From Woronichinia naegeliana WA131 (GTDB lineage Bacteria; Cyanobacteriota; Cyanobacteriia; Cyanobacteriales; Microcystaceae): 64,000 nt of DNA. Shown here piece by piece: positions 29,991 through 40,012 of this stretch. The first letter of the stretch is position 1; every line of letters starts with the position of its first letter. The stretch spans positions 6,666,272-6,730,271 of the forward strand of contig CP073041.1 in assembly GCA_025370055.1 (NCBI GenBank). Direction: 5' to 3'. Below the pieces are notes generated by a model, which saw only the letters and a program-made list of their open reading frames with translations, had not been told where the DNA came from and made no database searches. A program made the translations under genes and the position numbers.

Positions 29991-31251
29991 GGAACTGGTA
30001 TCGTCTGATCAAAGTTGGAAAAAGTTATGGTGTAAGGCTTTGAGAAAATAGAAAAATAGTTTAAGACTAGACATCGGCTCGTTTTTATTATACTATTATT
30101 ATTGTCATTATATCAAAGAAGAAGGAAACAGAAAAAAATGTCAATATTAAAGAAAAGCTCTATGGAAATCCTGAATGATGTTGGCTTGTGCCAAGAGAAA
30201 GAGGATGCCTTATTCAAGAAAAACTGTCCTCATTGCTATAGTGAAAACGTAAAAATACATTCTCATTATCAAACGAAAGGTAACGGGGAACGTAAAATGT
30301 TCATTTGTCAAGAATGTAGTTCTTGTTTTGCTGAGACTTATGGTAGCGTAATCGCTGGCTTAGAAACCCCATTAAGTGAAATTGTAAAAGTATTAAAAGC
30401 CAGAATGGAAGGAATAGGATTAAATGCAGCAGCCCGAGTATTTGGCTACGCGAAAACAACAATATTGAATTGGGAAAAGAAATTATCAGGATTACAAGAG
30501 ACATTATTTTTATACGCCTTAGTGAATGAATTTTTTAAATTAGTAATAGAAGAAGATGAACTATACACAAAAGTTGGAAAAAATAAAGAAGCAAGTGCCT
30601 CTGAGGGGTGGACAATCGTGCTCATGGACAGGGCTAGCCGCTTTATTTGGCATTTAAAATGTGGTCGAAAAGAGCAGAAATTATTTCTAGAAGCAATGAT
30701 GACGGTAGCGGAATTATTTGAAAGGAGTGCAGAATCTCTCCAGTTATTTACAGATGGAGAAAAGCGATATAGTCAACTGCTATTTAATATTTGTCACGAA
30801 GTATTAAGGACTGGAAAGCGAGGTCGTCCCACCAAAGTATTACCGAAGGGTCTTGTAGTAAGACTAAAAAATAAGAGTAGTAAACGTCGAGATTCTGAGG
30901 GTAAACTAAAGAAAGTAGAAACTCCGAAACCAGAACATCCAGAGACAACAGAAAAACCAGCAGAAAAGGACGTCCATGCCAACCACGTTGAGGCCTTTAA
31001 TAGTGCTATCCGACGCTATTTAGCCGCCTTTCGTCGTCGTACAAATACTTATGCTAAATCTGTTGTGGGATTACAGCGAGTACTAGATATTTTCTGGATG
31101 GTTCATAACTTTGTTCGCAGCCATTTTACGACTAGAGAAGTTCCTGCTGTAGCTCTCGGTATAATTGAAAAAGGGTTAACTTGGGAGGACTTACTCCAAA
31201 TTCGCCTGATTTTTTGAACCTCTCGTATTGCAACGTTTGTAGCTTCTAGCT
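29991..31251 (+). mobile_element. IS1-like element copy A, right end cut by IS5
   Basis: The left end GGAACTGGTATCGTCTGATC is present. The right end stops at CTTCTAGCT, where an IS5 begins, and the expected AGACGATACCAGTGCC does not appear on the other side of that IS5. The target duplication therefore cannot be checked. Confidence 0.85.
30138..31217 (+). CDS. IS1-family transposase (single ORF), copy A
   Basis: The start is set at the second Met (30138), as in copy B. The protein has an InsA-like zinc ribbon (CPHCYS...CQECSSCFAETYGS), a helix-turn-helix (NAAARVFGYAKTTILNWEKK) and a catalytic region with DELYTKVGK, LFTDGEKRYS and HVEAFNSAIRRYLAAFRRRTN. The last resembles the IS1 InsB E-N-R-R pattern. 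Unlike classical IS1, the two parts are in one frame. The 359 residues look intact. Confidence 0.82.
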   Translation: MSILKKSSMEILNDVGLCQEKEDALFKKNCPHCYSENVKIHSHYQTKGNGERKMFICQECSSCFAETYGSVIAGLETPLSEIVKVLKARMEGIGLNAAARVFGYAKTTILNWEKKLSGLQETLFLYALVNEFFKLVIEEDELYTKVGKNKEASASEGWTIVLMDRASRFIWHLKCGRKEQKLFLEAMMTVAELFERSAESLQLFTDGEKRYSQLLFNICHEVLRTGKRGRPTKVLPKGLVVRLKNKSSKRRDSEGKLKKVETPKPEHPETTEKPAEKDVHANHVEAFNSAIRRYLAAFRRRTNTYAKSVVGLQRVLDIFWMVHNFVRSHFTTREVPAVALGIIEKGLTWEDLLQIRLIF

Positions 31252-32941
31252 AGGGCTTGCTGAAAAAAGCTGAAACCTTTACGGAGAAAAATAGTAGGCG
31301 AATTAAGAACCGCTAGAATGCACGAAAATAGGGTAGAATGCCTCAAAACCATTGCATTAAGAAGAGAGAAAGCAGATGTACCGAAAGCAACAGTACTCAA
31401 TTGAAACACCAGAAAACTTGAAAAATCTGTTCGGCGGGCAGTTAGACGAAGAAAATCGTTGGATAGAAATGTCAAAAATGGTTCCCTGGGAAGAATATGA
31501 GGAAGAATATGCAAAAAACTTCACAGAAAAAAAAGGAGCCCCAGCCAAATCATTTAGAATGGCATTAGGAGCATTAATTATCAAAGAAATTTCAGGAAAA
31601 AGTGACAGAGAAACAGTAGAACAAATAAAAGAGAACCCTTATTTACAGTACTTTATAGGAATGGAAAGCTATAGTAGCAAAGAAGCATTTAGTGCGTCAA
31701 TGATGGTTCATTTTCGTAAAAAAATAGGAATGGAATTAATAAATAAAATTAATAAAGAAATAGAAAAAAAAGCGACGGGTGTAGCGTCAGAAAAAAAAGA
31801 AAATGAAGGAAAGTTATTGTTAGATGCGACTTGTACACCAGCAGATATAAAATATCCAACGGATATAGGAATATTGAATGATGCCAGAGAAAAAACAGAA
31901 AAAATAATAGATAAGCTGTATGAAGAAATAAAAGAGAAAAGGAAAGAAAAGCCGAGGACTTATAGGGAAGTGGCAAGAAAAGAGTACTTAGCCATAGCAA
32001 AAAAACGTCGTGTGTCAAAAAAAGAAAGAAGAAAAGGAACAAAAAAACAACTAGGATATATAAAAAGAAACTTGTCTGATATAGAAAAAATGATAGAAGA
32101 GGGAGCAAAGTTAGAAAAACTAACGAAAAAAGAGCAAGAAGAGCTTGTAACGATAGGAAAAGTGTATGAGCAACAGTTAGAAATGTATGAAAAAAAGACA
32201 AATAAAGTAGAAAACAGAATTGTGAGTGTAAGCCAACCTCACGTGCGTCCAATAGTGCGTGGAAAAGCGGGAAAAGCAGTAGAGTTTGGAGCTAAAATAT
32301 CGGCAAGTAATGTGAATGGCTTTGTCTTCTTAGACAAATTAAGTTGGGATAATTACAACGAATCGGGAGATTTACAAGCGCGAATAGAAGAATATAAAAG
32401 GGAAACAGGATGTTATCCGGAATCGGTTCATGTGGATAAAATCTATCGAACAAAAGCGAATCGAGCTTATTGTAAAGAAAGGGATATAAGAATGAGTGGT
32501 CCCCGATTGGGAAGACCGCCGAAAGAGGTGAGCAAAGAAAAAAAGAAAGAGGCACGCTCAGATGAAAGAGTGCGTAATGCCATTGAGGGTAAATTCGGAC
32601 AGGGAAAGAGGAAATTTAGTCTTGGTCGAGTGATGGCCAAACTACCTGAGACCTCGGAAACGGTAATTGCGATGAATTTTTTGGTAATGAATCTTTCTAC
32701 TCTACTTCAGAAGACAAAAAGTAAAAAGTTGTAGAGTCGTTTTTCTTGTGAAAAATGGTGTTAATTTTCCTCTCTTTTGTGAGGAGTAATTTGTGTTGAC
32801 CTTTTTAGACAGAAAGGAACAATAGATTAAACAAAATCTGTATTTTGATTTGTTTCCATAAGGATAAGTTATCTATGCTTTTTCAGTCCATACTTCCCTA
32901 ACCCACATTTCTTTCGTTTTTTGACTTTTTCAGCAAGCCCT
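31252..32941 (+). mobile_element. IS5-family element copy 2, with unmatched flanks
   Basis: Both termini are complete. The left flank is the IS1-like element (TAGCTA) and the right flank is an IS630 gene (TAATTA), so no target duplication exists. The arrangement suggests recombination between two IS5 copies. Confidence 0.9.
31376..32734 (+). CDS. IS5-family transposase, intact
   Basis: The 452 residues are nearly identical to the product at 16504-17862. Differences include Val for Ile in SKMVPWEEY and Ser for Asn in KEAFSASMM. The A8 tract that is shortened in copies 4 and 5 is intact here. All catalytic motifs are present. Confidence 0.9.
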   Translation: MYRKQQYSIETPENLKNLFGGQLDEENRWIEMSKMVPWEEYEEEYAKNFTEKKGAPAKSFRMALGALIIKEISGKSDRETVEQIKENPYLQYFIGMESYSSKEAFSASMMVHFRKKIGMELINKINKEIEKKATGVASEKKENEGKLLLDATCTPADIKYPTDIGILNDAREKTEKIIDKLYEEIKEKRKEKPRTYREVARKEYLAIAKKRRVSKKERRKGTKKQLGYIKRNLSDIEKMIEEGAKLEKLTKKEQEELVTIGKVYEQQLEMYEKKTNKVENRIVSVSQPHVRPIVRGKAGKAVEFGAKISASNVNGFVFLDKLSWDNYNESGDLQARIEEYKRETGCYPESVHVDKIYRTKANRAYCKERDIRMSGPRLGRPPKEVSKEKKKEARSDERVRNAIEGKFGQGKRKFSLGRVMAKLPETSETVIAMNFLVMNLSTLLQKTKSKKL

Positions 32942-33339
32942 AATTATGGTAACGAACAGTTCTTATATTACGGGAACTCAGGTTTGTGAACTCCTAGAAA
33001 AGATAGCAGAATTAGGACTATTAATACCGATTACGTTGGTATTAGACAATGCTCGTTATCAAAAATGCCGAATTGTGCAGGAGTTGGCAGAATCATTAGG
33101 AATAGAGTTACTGTACTTACCTCCTTATTCTCCTAACTTGAATTTAATTGAAAGACTGTGGAAGTTTGTGAAAAAGAAGTGTTTATACGCAAAATATTAT
33201 GAAGATTTTACGCAGTTTTCTGCAGCAATTTCAGGATGTCTTGAAGATGCTAACGTAAAATATAAGGAGGAGCTTGATTCTTTGCTCACCTTACGATTTC
33301 AACGCTTTGATAAATCTCAGATTATGAACGTTTGAAGTA
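32942..33339 (+). pseudogene. IS630 transposase C-terminal fragment and right end
   Basis: It encodes the last 129 residues of the IS630 transposase seen intact at 56839-57882, including TLVLDNARYQK and PPYSPNLNLIERLW. It ends in the IS terminus GAACGTTTGAAGTA, followed by TA. The 5' two thirds is missing, replaced by IS5 copy 2. Confidence 0.88.
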
Positions 33340-33649
33340 TACCAATCATTTTCTCACCCCTCACATCGTTCTTGATGTCTGTCGTGCTGGACGGACTCGT
33401 TGGCGTACTGAGAACGAGAATCACAATATTCTCAAAAATCGAGGCTATCACTTAGAGCATAATTTTGGGCATGGTAAACAACACCTCGCCTCTGTTTTGC
33501 TTACCCTGAATTTGCTGGCTTTTCTCTTGCACACGGTTTTAGGTTTGGTTGATGAACGTTACCAGAGAATTCGCGTCCAACACGGCACTCGTAAGGGATT
33601 CTTTCAAGATATTCTCTCTTTGACCAAATATCTGTTCTTTGAAAGCTGG
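33340..33649 (+). pseudogene. Transposase C-terminal fragment of unassigned family
   Basis: The frame reads TRWRTENENHNILKNRGYHLEHNFGHGKQHLASVLLTLNLLAFLLHTVLGL, with HTxR-like and N/H-rich features of a DDE transposase tail. I could not assign the family. The IS630 end inserted at a TA in this gene, and an IS1-like element follows it. Confidence 0.6.
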
Positions 33650-34925
33650 GGCACTGGTATCGTCTAGCTAGAAGCTATAAACGTTGCAATACAAGAGGTT
33701 CAACAAATCAGGCGAATTTGGAGTAAGTCCTCCCAAGTTAACCCTTTTTGAATTATACCGAGAGCTACCGCAGGAACTTTTTTCGTCGTAAAATGGCTGC
33801 GAACAAAGTTATGAACCATCCAGAAAATATCTAGCACTCGCTGTAATCCCACAACAGATTTAGCATAAGTATTTGTTCGACGACGAAAGGCGGCTAAATA
33901 GCGTCGTAGAGAACTATTAAATGCCTCAACGTGGTTGGCATGAACATCCTTGTCTTCTGGTTTTTCTGTTGTCTCAGGATGTTCAGTTTTCGGAGTTTCT
34001 ACTTTCTCTAGTTTACCCTCAGAATCTCGACGTTTACTACTCTTATTTTTTAATCTTACCACCATACCCTTCGGTAATACTTTGGTGGGACGACCTCGCT
34101 TCCCAGTCCTTAATACTTCGTGACAAATATTAAATAGCAGTTGACTATATCGCTTTTCTCCATCTGTAAATAACTGGAGAGATTCTGCACTCCTTTCAAA
34201 TAATTCCGCTACCGTCATCATTGCTTCTAGAAATAATTTCTGCTCTTTTTTACCACATTTTAAATACCAAATAAAGCGGCTAGCCCTGTCCATGAGCACG
34301 ATTGTCCACCCCTCAGAGGCACTTGCTTCTTTATTTTTTCCAACTTTTGTGTATAGTTCATCCCCTTCTATTACTAATTTAACAAATTCATTCACTAAGG
34401 CGTATAAAAATAATGTCTCTTGTAATCCTGATAATTTCTTTTCCCAATTCAATATTGTTGTTTTTGCGTAGCCGAATACTCGGGCTGCTGCATTTAATCC
34501 TATTCCTTCCATTCTGGCTTTTAATACTTTTACAATTTCACTTAATGGGGTTTCTAAGCCAGCGATTACGCTACCATAAGTCTCAGCAAAACAAGAACCA
34601 CATTCTTGACAGATGAACATTTTACGTTCCCCGTTACCTTTCGTTTGGTAATGAGAATGTATTTTTACTTTTTCACTATAGCAATGAGGGCAGTTTTTCT
34701 GAAATAAGGCTTCCTCTTTCTCTTGAGGTAAGCCAATATCACTTAGGAGGTCAATTGAGCTTTTATTCAATGTTGACATTGCTTTCCGTTTTCCCTTTCT
34801 TTAATATAATGACAATAATAATAGTATAACAAAAACGGGAATATGTCCAGTCGTAAGTTATTTTCTATTTTCTCAAACTCTTACACCATAACTTTTTCTA
34901 GCTTTGATCACACGATACCAGTACC
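33650..34925 (-). mobile_element. IS1-like element copy B (1276 bp)
   Basis: Ends GGCACTGGTATCG (left) and CGATACCAGTACC (right) are complete. The 8-bp flanks (AAAGCTGG and GGCATCAT) do not match, so one side has been rearranged. Confidence 0.85.
33700..34779 (-). CDS. IS1-family transposase, copy B
   Basis: The 359-residue protein starts MSTLNKSSIDLLSDIGLPQEKEEALFQ and carries the same zinc ribbon, helix-turn-helix and catalytic pattern as copy A. It diverges from copy A at several positions near the N-terminus and in the Lys/Glu linker. This makes it the more distant copy. It appears intact. Confidence 0.82.
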   Translation of the reverse strand: MSTLNKSSIDLLSDIGLPQEKEEALFQKNCPHCYSEKVKIHSHYQTKGNGERKMFICQECGSCFAETYGSVIAGLETPLSEIVKVLKARMEGIGLNAAARVFGYAKTTILNWEKKLSGLQETLFLYALVNEFVKLVIEGDELYTKVGKNKEASASEGWTIVLMDRASRFIWYLKCGKKEQKLFLEAMMTVAELFERSAESLQLFTDGEKRYSQLLFNICHEVLRTGKRGRPTKVLPKGMVVRLKNKSSKRRDSEGKLEKVETPKTEHPETTEKPEDKDVHANHVEAFNSSLRRYLAAFRRRTNTYAKSVVGLQRVLDIFWMVHNFVRSHFTTKKVPAVALGIIQKGLTWEDLLQIRLIC

Positions 34926-35437
34926 GGCATCATCTTTTAGATTTTATTCTTGACGACTCAGTTTCTCTCGCTGTCTCGAATTCTTCCTAGTTGATTAATT
35001 GGCAATTTTCATAGCAAAACCCTTGCCAGTAAATACATCGAGCCTTTTGTATCTTTGACTACATTCTGAATTTGGAATTGCTGGTTTTTGAGGATACCTG
35101 TTTTGCCAATAATGGGGTTGATGTTATGATTATCCTTGCTTCTTTTTCTAAGGGGCAATACGTTTTTCCTCCTACTGAACGCTGATATACATGACGATTC
35201 ACTATAACCTCACCATAAGGTGTTTGATATTCTTTCGGTTGCTCTTCCTTACTCTTCCAGATTTCTTCACCGATTTTTAAGGGTGAACCATCTGTATCTA
35301 AATATTTCAAGGCTTCTTTGCTGGCGATGCAACCTACTTCGTTTAAGCCTTTTTGAATATTTATTTCTGTATCCAACATTGAACGACTGAGTTCTAATGT
35401 TAGTTCTATTTTTATCTTTGAACCCTCTACATTAATT

Positions 35438-37127
35438 AGGGCTTGCTGAAAAAGTCAAAAAACGAAAGAAATGTGGGTTAGGGAAGTATGGACTGAAAAA
35501 GCATAGATAACTTATCCTTATGGAAACAAATCAAAATACAGATTTTGTTTAATCTATTGTTCCTTTCTGTCTAAAAAGGTCAACACAAATCACTCCTCAC
35601 AAAAGAGAGGAAAATTAACACCATTTTTCACAAGAAAAACGACTCTACAACTTTTTACTTTTTGTCTTCTGAAGTAGAGTAGAAAGATTCATTACCAAAA
35701 AGTTCATCGCAATTACCGTTTCCGAGGTCTCAGGTAGTTTGGCCATCACTCGACCAAGACTAAATTTCCTCTTTCCCTGTCCGAATTTACCCTCAATGGC
35801 ATTACGCACTCTTTCATCTGAGCGTGCCTCTTTCTTTTTTTCTTTGCTCACCTCTTTCGGCGGTCTTCCCAATCGGGGACCACTCATTCTTATATCCCTT
35901 TCTTTACAATAAGCTCGATTCGCTTTTGTTCGATAGATTTTATCCACATGAACCGATTCCGGATAACATCCTGTTTCCCTTTTATATTCTTCTATTCGCG
36001 CTTGTAAATCTCCCGATTCGTTGTAATTATCCCAACTTAATTTGTCTAAGAAGACAAAGCCATTCACATTACTTGCCGATATTTTAGCTCCAAACTCTAC
36101 TGCTTTTCCCGCTTTTCCACGCACTATTGGACGCACGTGAGGTTGGCTTACACTCACAATTCTGTTTTCTACTTTATTTGTCTTTTTTTCATACATTTCT
36201 AACTGTTGCTCATACACTTTTCCTATCGTTACAAGCTCTTCTTGCTCTTTTTTCGTTAGTTTTTCTAACTTTGCTCCCTCTTCTATCATTTTTTCTATAT
36301 CAGACAAGTTTCTTTTTATATATCCTAGTTGTTTTTTTGTTCCTTTTCTTCTTTCTTTTTTTGACACACGACGTTTTTTTGCTATGGCTAAGTACTCTTT
36401 TCTTGCCACTTCCCTATAAGTCCTCGGCTTTTCTTTCCTTTTCTCTTTTATTTCTTCATACAGCTTATCTATTATTTTTTCTGTTTTTTCTCTGGCATCA
36501 TTCAATATTCCTATATCCGTTGGATATTTTATATCTGCTGGTGTACAAGTCGCATCTAACAATAACTTTCCTTCATTTTCTTTTTTTTCTGACGCTACAC
36601 CCGTCGCTTTTTTTTCTATTTCTTTATTAATTTTATTTATTAATTCCATTCCTATTTTTTTACGAAAATGAACCATCATTGACGCATTAAATGCTTCTTT
36701 GCTACTATAGCTTTCCATTCCTATAAAGTACTGTAAATAAGGGTTCTCTTTTATTTGTTCTACTGTTTCTCTGTCACTTTTTCCTGAAATTTCTTTGATA
36801 ATTAATGCTCCTAATGCCATTCTAAATGATTTGGCTGGGGCTCCTTTTTTTTCTGTGAAGTTTTTTGCATATTCTTCCTCATATTCTTCCCAGGGAATCA
36901 TTTTTGACATTTCTATCCAACGATTTTCTTCGTCTAACTGCCCGCCGAACAGATTTTTCAAGTTTTCTGGTGTTTCAATTGAGTACTGTTGCTTTCGGTA
37001 CATCTGCTTTCTCTCTTCTTAATGCAATGGTTTTGAGGCATTCTACCCTATTTTCGTGCATTCTAGCGGTTCTTAATTCGCCTACTATTTTTCTCCGTAA
37101 AGGTTTCAGCTTTTTTCAGCAAGCCCT
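35438..37127 (-). mobile_element. IS5-family element copy 3
   Basis: Complete termini with a matching AATT duplication (35434-35437 and 37128-37131; hexamer TAATTA). It is inserted in the 5' part of ISKra4 copy 3. Confidence 0.92.
35645..37003 (-). CDS. IS5-family transposase, intact
   Basis: The 452-residue product is nearly identical to those at 16504 and 31376, with full catalytic motifs and an A8 tract. Together with matched flanks it is the best preserved IS5 insertion on the minus strand. Confidence 0.9.
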   Translation of the reverse strand: MYRKQQYSIETPENLKNLFGGQLDEENRWIEMSKMIPWEEYEEEYAKNFTEKKGAPAKSFRMALGALIIKEISGKSDRETVEQIKENPYLQYFIGMESYSSKEAFNASMMVHFRKKIGMELINKINKEIEKKATGVASEKKENEGKLLLDATCTPADIKYPTDIGILNDAREKTEKIIDKLYEEIKEKRKEKPRTYREVARKEYLAIAKKRRVSKKERRKGTKKQLGYIKRNLSDIEKMIEEGAKLEKLTKKEQEELVTIGKVYEQQLEMYEKKTNKVENRIVSVSQPHVRPIVRGKAGKAVEFGAKISASNVNGFVFLDKLSWDNYNESGDLQARIEEYKRETGCYPESVHVDKIYRTKANRAYCKERDIRMSGPRLGRPPKEVSKEKKKEARSDERVRNAIEGKFGQGKRKFSLGRVMAKLPETSETVIAMNFLVMNLSTLLQKTKSKKL

Positions 37128-37219
37128 AATTAGTTTTGCTGTCATCATTGTTTCCTTTTTGTCACTTTTCATCTCATGTTAACACTTTTTTCTCCCTTCA
37201 TCAAATAAAGGTCACGCCC

Positions 37220-37918
37220 TCCTCTGCCATCTCCTATCCTTGCCCATGCCTCATACAGGTCACTTTCACGGTCTCCTTATGCGTCACCATCCCCGCTCCC
37301 CCCGCACTTAGATAGTTCTGGCTCTTGGTTGCTGATACTAGCCATTTGTTGGATTCCTTTTCCTCTATTGGTAGTTTCTGGTAGTTTCTTTCCTTCTTAC
37401 TGGGGCGCGATTCTTCACGATTCCACAATTGTACCGAACTTATTCCCAAGGGAAAGCCATTTTTGCTATTTAGTACTAATGTGGGATGCAGAAAAAAGCC
37501 TATGTCTCGGTTATTTCCCACTACTCCCTGCCCTTCTGCCTTCAGTCGTCCTCTGTGTGCCTCCAAGTTAATTTCACTCGTATCATTTGCTGCTAATACG
37601 TGTAAGCCTTCTACTTGCTGCTCACAATGCTCCGATAAGCTTTGTATTAGCTCTGATACTGTCACCTTGTCATTCTCCAAAAAGCGGTAGTAACCTACTT
37701 GCTCGGCACGGTTTTTGCTCATTTGACGGATGTTTACCGATTGCTTCCGTAACATTGCCTCATACAATTCCGCCCCCTTTTTACTAAGCGTGGGTCTCCA
37801 AATGCTTTTCCTTTTGCCTGTTCCGCGTCAATGAGTATCGGGTTGGTCATTTTTCAGTCCTCTTTTTAGTGGTTTTTCCCTTTTTCTAGTTTACACTCGA
37901 CTTGTGTGTACACAGTAG
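37220..37918 (-). mobile_element. IS4-family element copy a, 3' truncated
   Basis: The terminal sequence CTACTGTGTACACACAAG (minus strand) starts at 37918. The transposase carries VGYYRFLEND and NDTSEINLEAHRGRL, Tn5/IS50-like IS4 features, but it is frameshifted near THKETVKV and cut by ISKra4 copy 3 at 37219. Confidence 0.82.
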
Positions 37919-38030
37919 CCAACTTTGGGGGGTGCGTTTTGAACAGGGGATATTTTTATTGGAAAGCCAATATTTTGAGCCAGTAGAACCGGCAATTGAC
38001 CTGGCCGAAGACATCCCCAAAACGGACTAA
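37919..38030 (+). pseudogene. 3' tail of a chromosomal gene cut by IS4
   Basis: An open frame immediately after the IS4 terminus encodes GVRFEQGIFLLESQYFEPVE and then PAIDLAEDIPKTD before a TAA at 38028. Codon use resembles neighbouring host genes. The 5' part of the gene is absent, so it was severed by the IS island. I do not recognise the product. Confidence 0.55.
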
Positions 38031-38033
38031 ACC

Positions 38034-38909
38034 TTAAGGTTGGGTGGAAACGGTTGGTGCGTTCGGAGTTGCCTTCGTGCCTGATTTTGAGGCTGAGTGA
38101 TTCAATGTACCTAGGGCCATTTTTTTGATAGTGTCCTTATATTGAACCGGCGCAAGCAGAAGGGCTTGTTGGAATAGGGGTTCGGCTGCTTCTTTTTGAC
38201 CACTTTGATCTAACACTAGGGCCTTGGACAAAATTGGGCGAAAATCTTCTGAATTAATCTGGCTGGCGGTATCGTAGAGGGCGATCGCGTCGTCAAATCG
38301 CTTTTGTTGGAGATAAATTTCGCCTAACAGTAGTTGCAAAGAGGTGAGTTGGGCCGCCGTCTGTTCGCTAGGATCGTTGGCCTTGACTTTAATGGCTTGG
38401 GTAATAGCATTTTGGATCGTGAGAATTGCCTCTTGGGACTTGTTCTGAACCAAAAATAGATCACTCAGGCCTTTGAGCGTCCGAATATCAAAGGGTTTAT
38501 TTTGCAACAGATTACGGTAAATATTGGCGGCTCCTTCATCGTCTTGAAGTTGCTGCTTAGTTTGGGCTAACAACAAGGTGTATTCCACTTGATCGGGTTG
38601 GAGTTGGGCTAATTGTTCCAGGGGCGTGATCGCGGCGGTTAGATCCCCCTGTTGTAAACGAGTATCCAGTAATCCTTGCCAAGCATTGACATTATCCGGT
38701 TCTCGCTCTAACACCAATTGATAACCCAAAGCTTGGCTTTCTAAACGGCGACTCAATTCCTCCGATGAACTCCCCCCTAAAGACTGAGCTTGATTTTGCT
38801 GCCAGATGCTCGTTGCTAGGGGCAAGATCGAAAAAAGAATTAAAGCTGCAATCATGAGAATTAAGACCCCATAGACCCAGCGACTCCGCTTAGACTCAGA
38901 AACTTTCAT
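38034..38909 (-). CDS. Membrane-anchored TPR protein
   Basis: The ATG at 38909 gives 291 residues. One N-terminal membrane segment (VYGVLILMIAALILFSILPLAT) is followed by about five TPR units (ALGYQLVLEREPDNVNAWQGLLDTRLQQGD, AITPLEQLAQLQPDQVEYTLLLAQTKQQL and further). The C-terminus is low-complexity Ser/Thr/Pro. It probably scaffolds a protein complex at the plasma or thylakoid membrane. Specific role unknown. It is divergent from the ABC permease gene. Confidence 0.75.
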   Translation of the reverse strand: MKVSESKRSRWVYGVLILMIAALILFSILPLATSIWQQNQAQSLGGSSSEELSRRLESQALGYQLVLEREPDNVNAWQGLLDTRLQQGDLTAAITPLEQLAQLQPDQVEYTLLLAQTKQQLQDDEGAANIYRNLLQNKPFDIRTLKGLSDLFLVQNKSQEAILTIQNAITQAIKVKANDPSEQTAAQLTSLQLLLGEIYLQQKRFDDAIALYDTASQINSEDFRPILSKALVLDQSGQKEAAEPLFQQALLLAPVQYKDTIKKMALGTLNHSASKSGTKATPNAPTVSTQP

Positions 38910-39011
38910 AATCTTGGTACTAAAAAATACTGACATCACCGTCAGAAGATGATGTTTCTTGTTCTTTTTAGCATACAGCTATCGTTGTCTGAATCATTCT
39001 CCCTAAGTTCT

Positions 39012-39968
39012 ATGTTTTCCTATCTGATTAAACGTATTCTCATTTCCTTGGCAACCTTGTTAGGGATTAGCCTCGTTATTTTTACGATTTTAACCCTTGC
39101 ACCGGGTAATCCTCTGGGGGAATTAGCCACTAACCCGAATTTGACGGAAGCAGTACGAGAAAACCTGCGGCGTAGTCTTGGTCTAGATCAACCGTTACCG
39201 ATTCGTTATTTTAAATGGTTAACGTCACTGCTACAGGGTGATTTAGGTTATTCCTTTACTAGTCGTAGTCCGGTGAGCGAGTTAATTGGCCAACGTTTAC
39301 CGACAACGCTTTGGGTGGTTGGCTCGGCCTATGTGCTGAGTGTGGCGATCGCCGTTCCCTGTGGCATTATTGGGGCGTTAAAACGCTATAGTTGGCTGGA
39401 GCAACTTCTAACTACTGCGAGTTTAATTGGCTTTTCCTTACCCACTTTTCTGACAGGATTAGTATTGATTTTACTGTTTAGCGTGCAATTACATTGGTTT
39501 CCCTTTATTTATGAAAGCACCCTAGAAGTAAATGATCTGAATAGTTTAGGGCAACAAATTCAGCAATCTTTTTTGCCGATTCTAGTCCTAACCCTTTATC
39601 AATGTGCTGTCTTAATGCGGTTTGTCCGTTCTGCTGTTTTAGAAGAATTACCCCAGGATTATATTCGGACGGCCTATGCTAAGGGGCTAGGCTCCTGGGG
39701 GGTGATTAAAAATCATTTATTACGTAATGCCTTGATTCCCGTTGTTACCCTGATTGCCTTGGATATTCCGACAATTTTTACCGGAGCATTAGTCACAGAA
39801 CAGGTTTTTCGAGTTCCTGGCATTGGAGCGTTAATGATTGAATCCATCTATCGCAGTGACACGCCGGTAGTGATGGCTGTAACTTTTATCTATGCGGTTT
39901 TAATTGTTCTATTTAGCATTTTGGCAGATGTGGCCTATGTTTTGTTAGACCCCAGAGTAACCTTATAA
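39012..39968 (+). CDS. Oligopeptide/dipeptide ABC transporter permease (DppB type)
   Basis: The ATG at 39012 gives MFSYLIKRILISLATLLGISLVIF, the typical DppB/OppB start, so the 21 upstream residues are excluded. The 318-residue protein has six membrane helices, the family N-terminal loop (LAPGNPLGELATNPNL, RRSLGLDQPLPIRYFKWLTSLLQGDLGYSF) and the EAA loop (DYIRTAYAKGLGSWGVIKNHLLRNALIPVV). It would pair with a DppC permease, ATPases and a binding protein encoded elsewhere. The substrate cannot be told from sequence. Confidence 0.9.
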   Translation: MFSYLIKRILISLATLLGISLVIFTILTLAPGNPLGELATNPNLTEAVRENLRRSLGLDQPLPIRYFKWLTSLLQGDLGYSFTSRSPVSELIGQRLPTTLWVVGSAYVLSVAIAVPCGIIGALKRYSWLEQLLTTASLIGFSLPTFLTGLVLILLFSVQLHWFPFIYESTLEVNDLNSLGQQIQQSFLPILVLTLYQCAVLMRFVRSAVLEELPQDYIRTAYAKGLGSWGVIKNHLLRNALIPVVTLIALDIPTIFTGALVTEQVFRVPGIGALMIESIYRSDTPVVMAVTFIYAVLIVLFSILADVAYVLLDPRVTL

Positions 39969-40012
39969 CAAGGGTAGTTCACTTAGGGAAAGTCGGTTTT
40001 GGCCATCCTTCT

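Larger units (their letters stand above)
35093..37219 (-). mobile_element. ISKra4 fragment copy 3, interrupted by IS5
   Basis: It contains the 5' end of ISKra4 (terminal repeat at 37219, frame VNRHVYQRSVGGKTYCPLEKEARIIITST intact). An IS5 lies at 35438-37127, and the element is cut at about 35093 by a CAGCAATTC-type end. The 3' two thirds of the transposase is absent. It does not carry the CCTTT change. Confidence 0.85.

Noticed and set aside
36865-37182. ORF across the IS5 terminus (MHILPHILPRESFL type), present at several copies
   Set aside because: Antisense to the transposase start and extending into flanking DNA; no homology signal.
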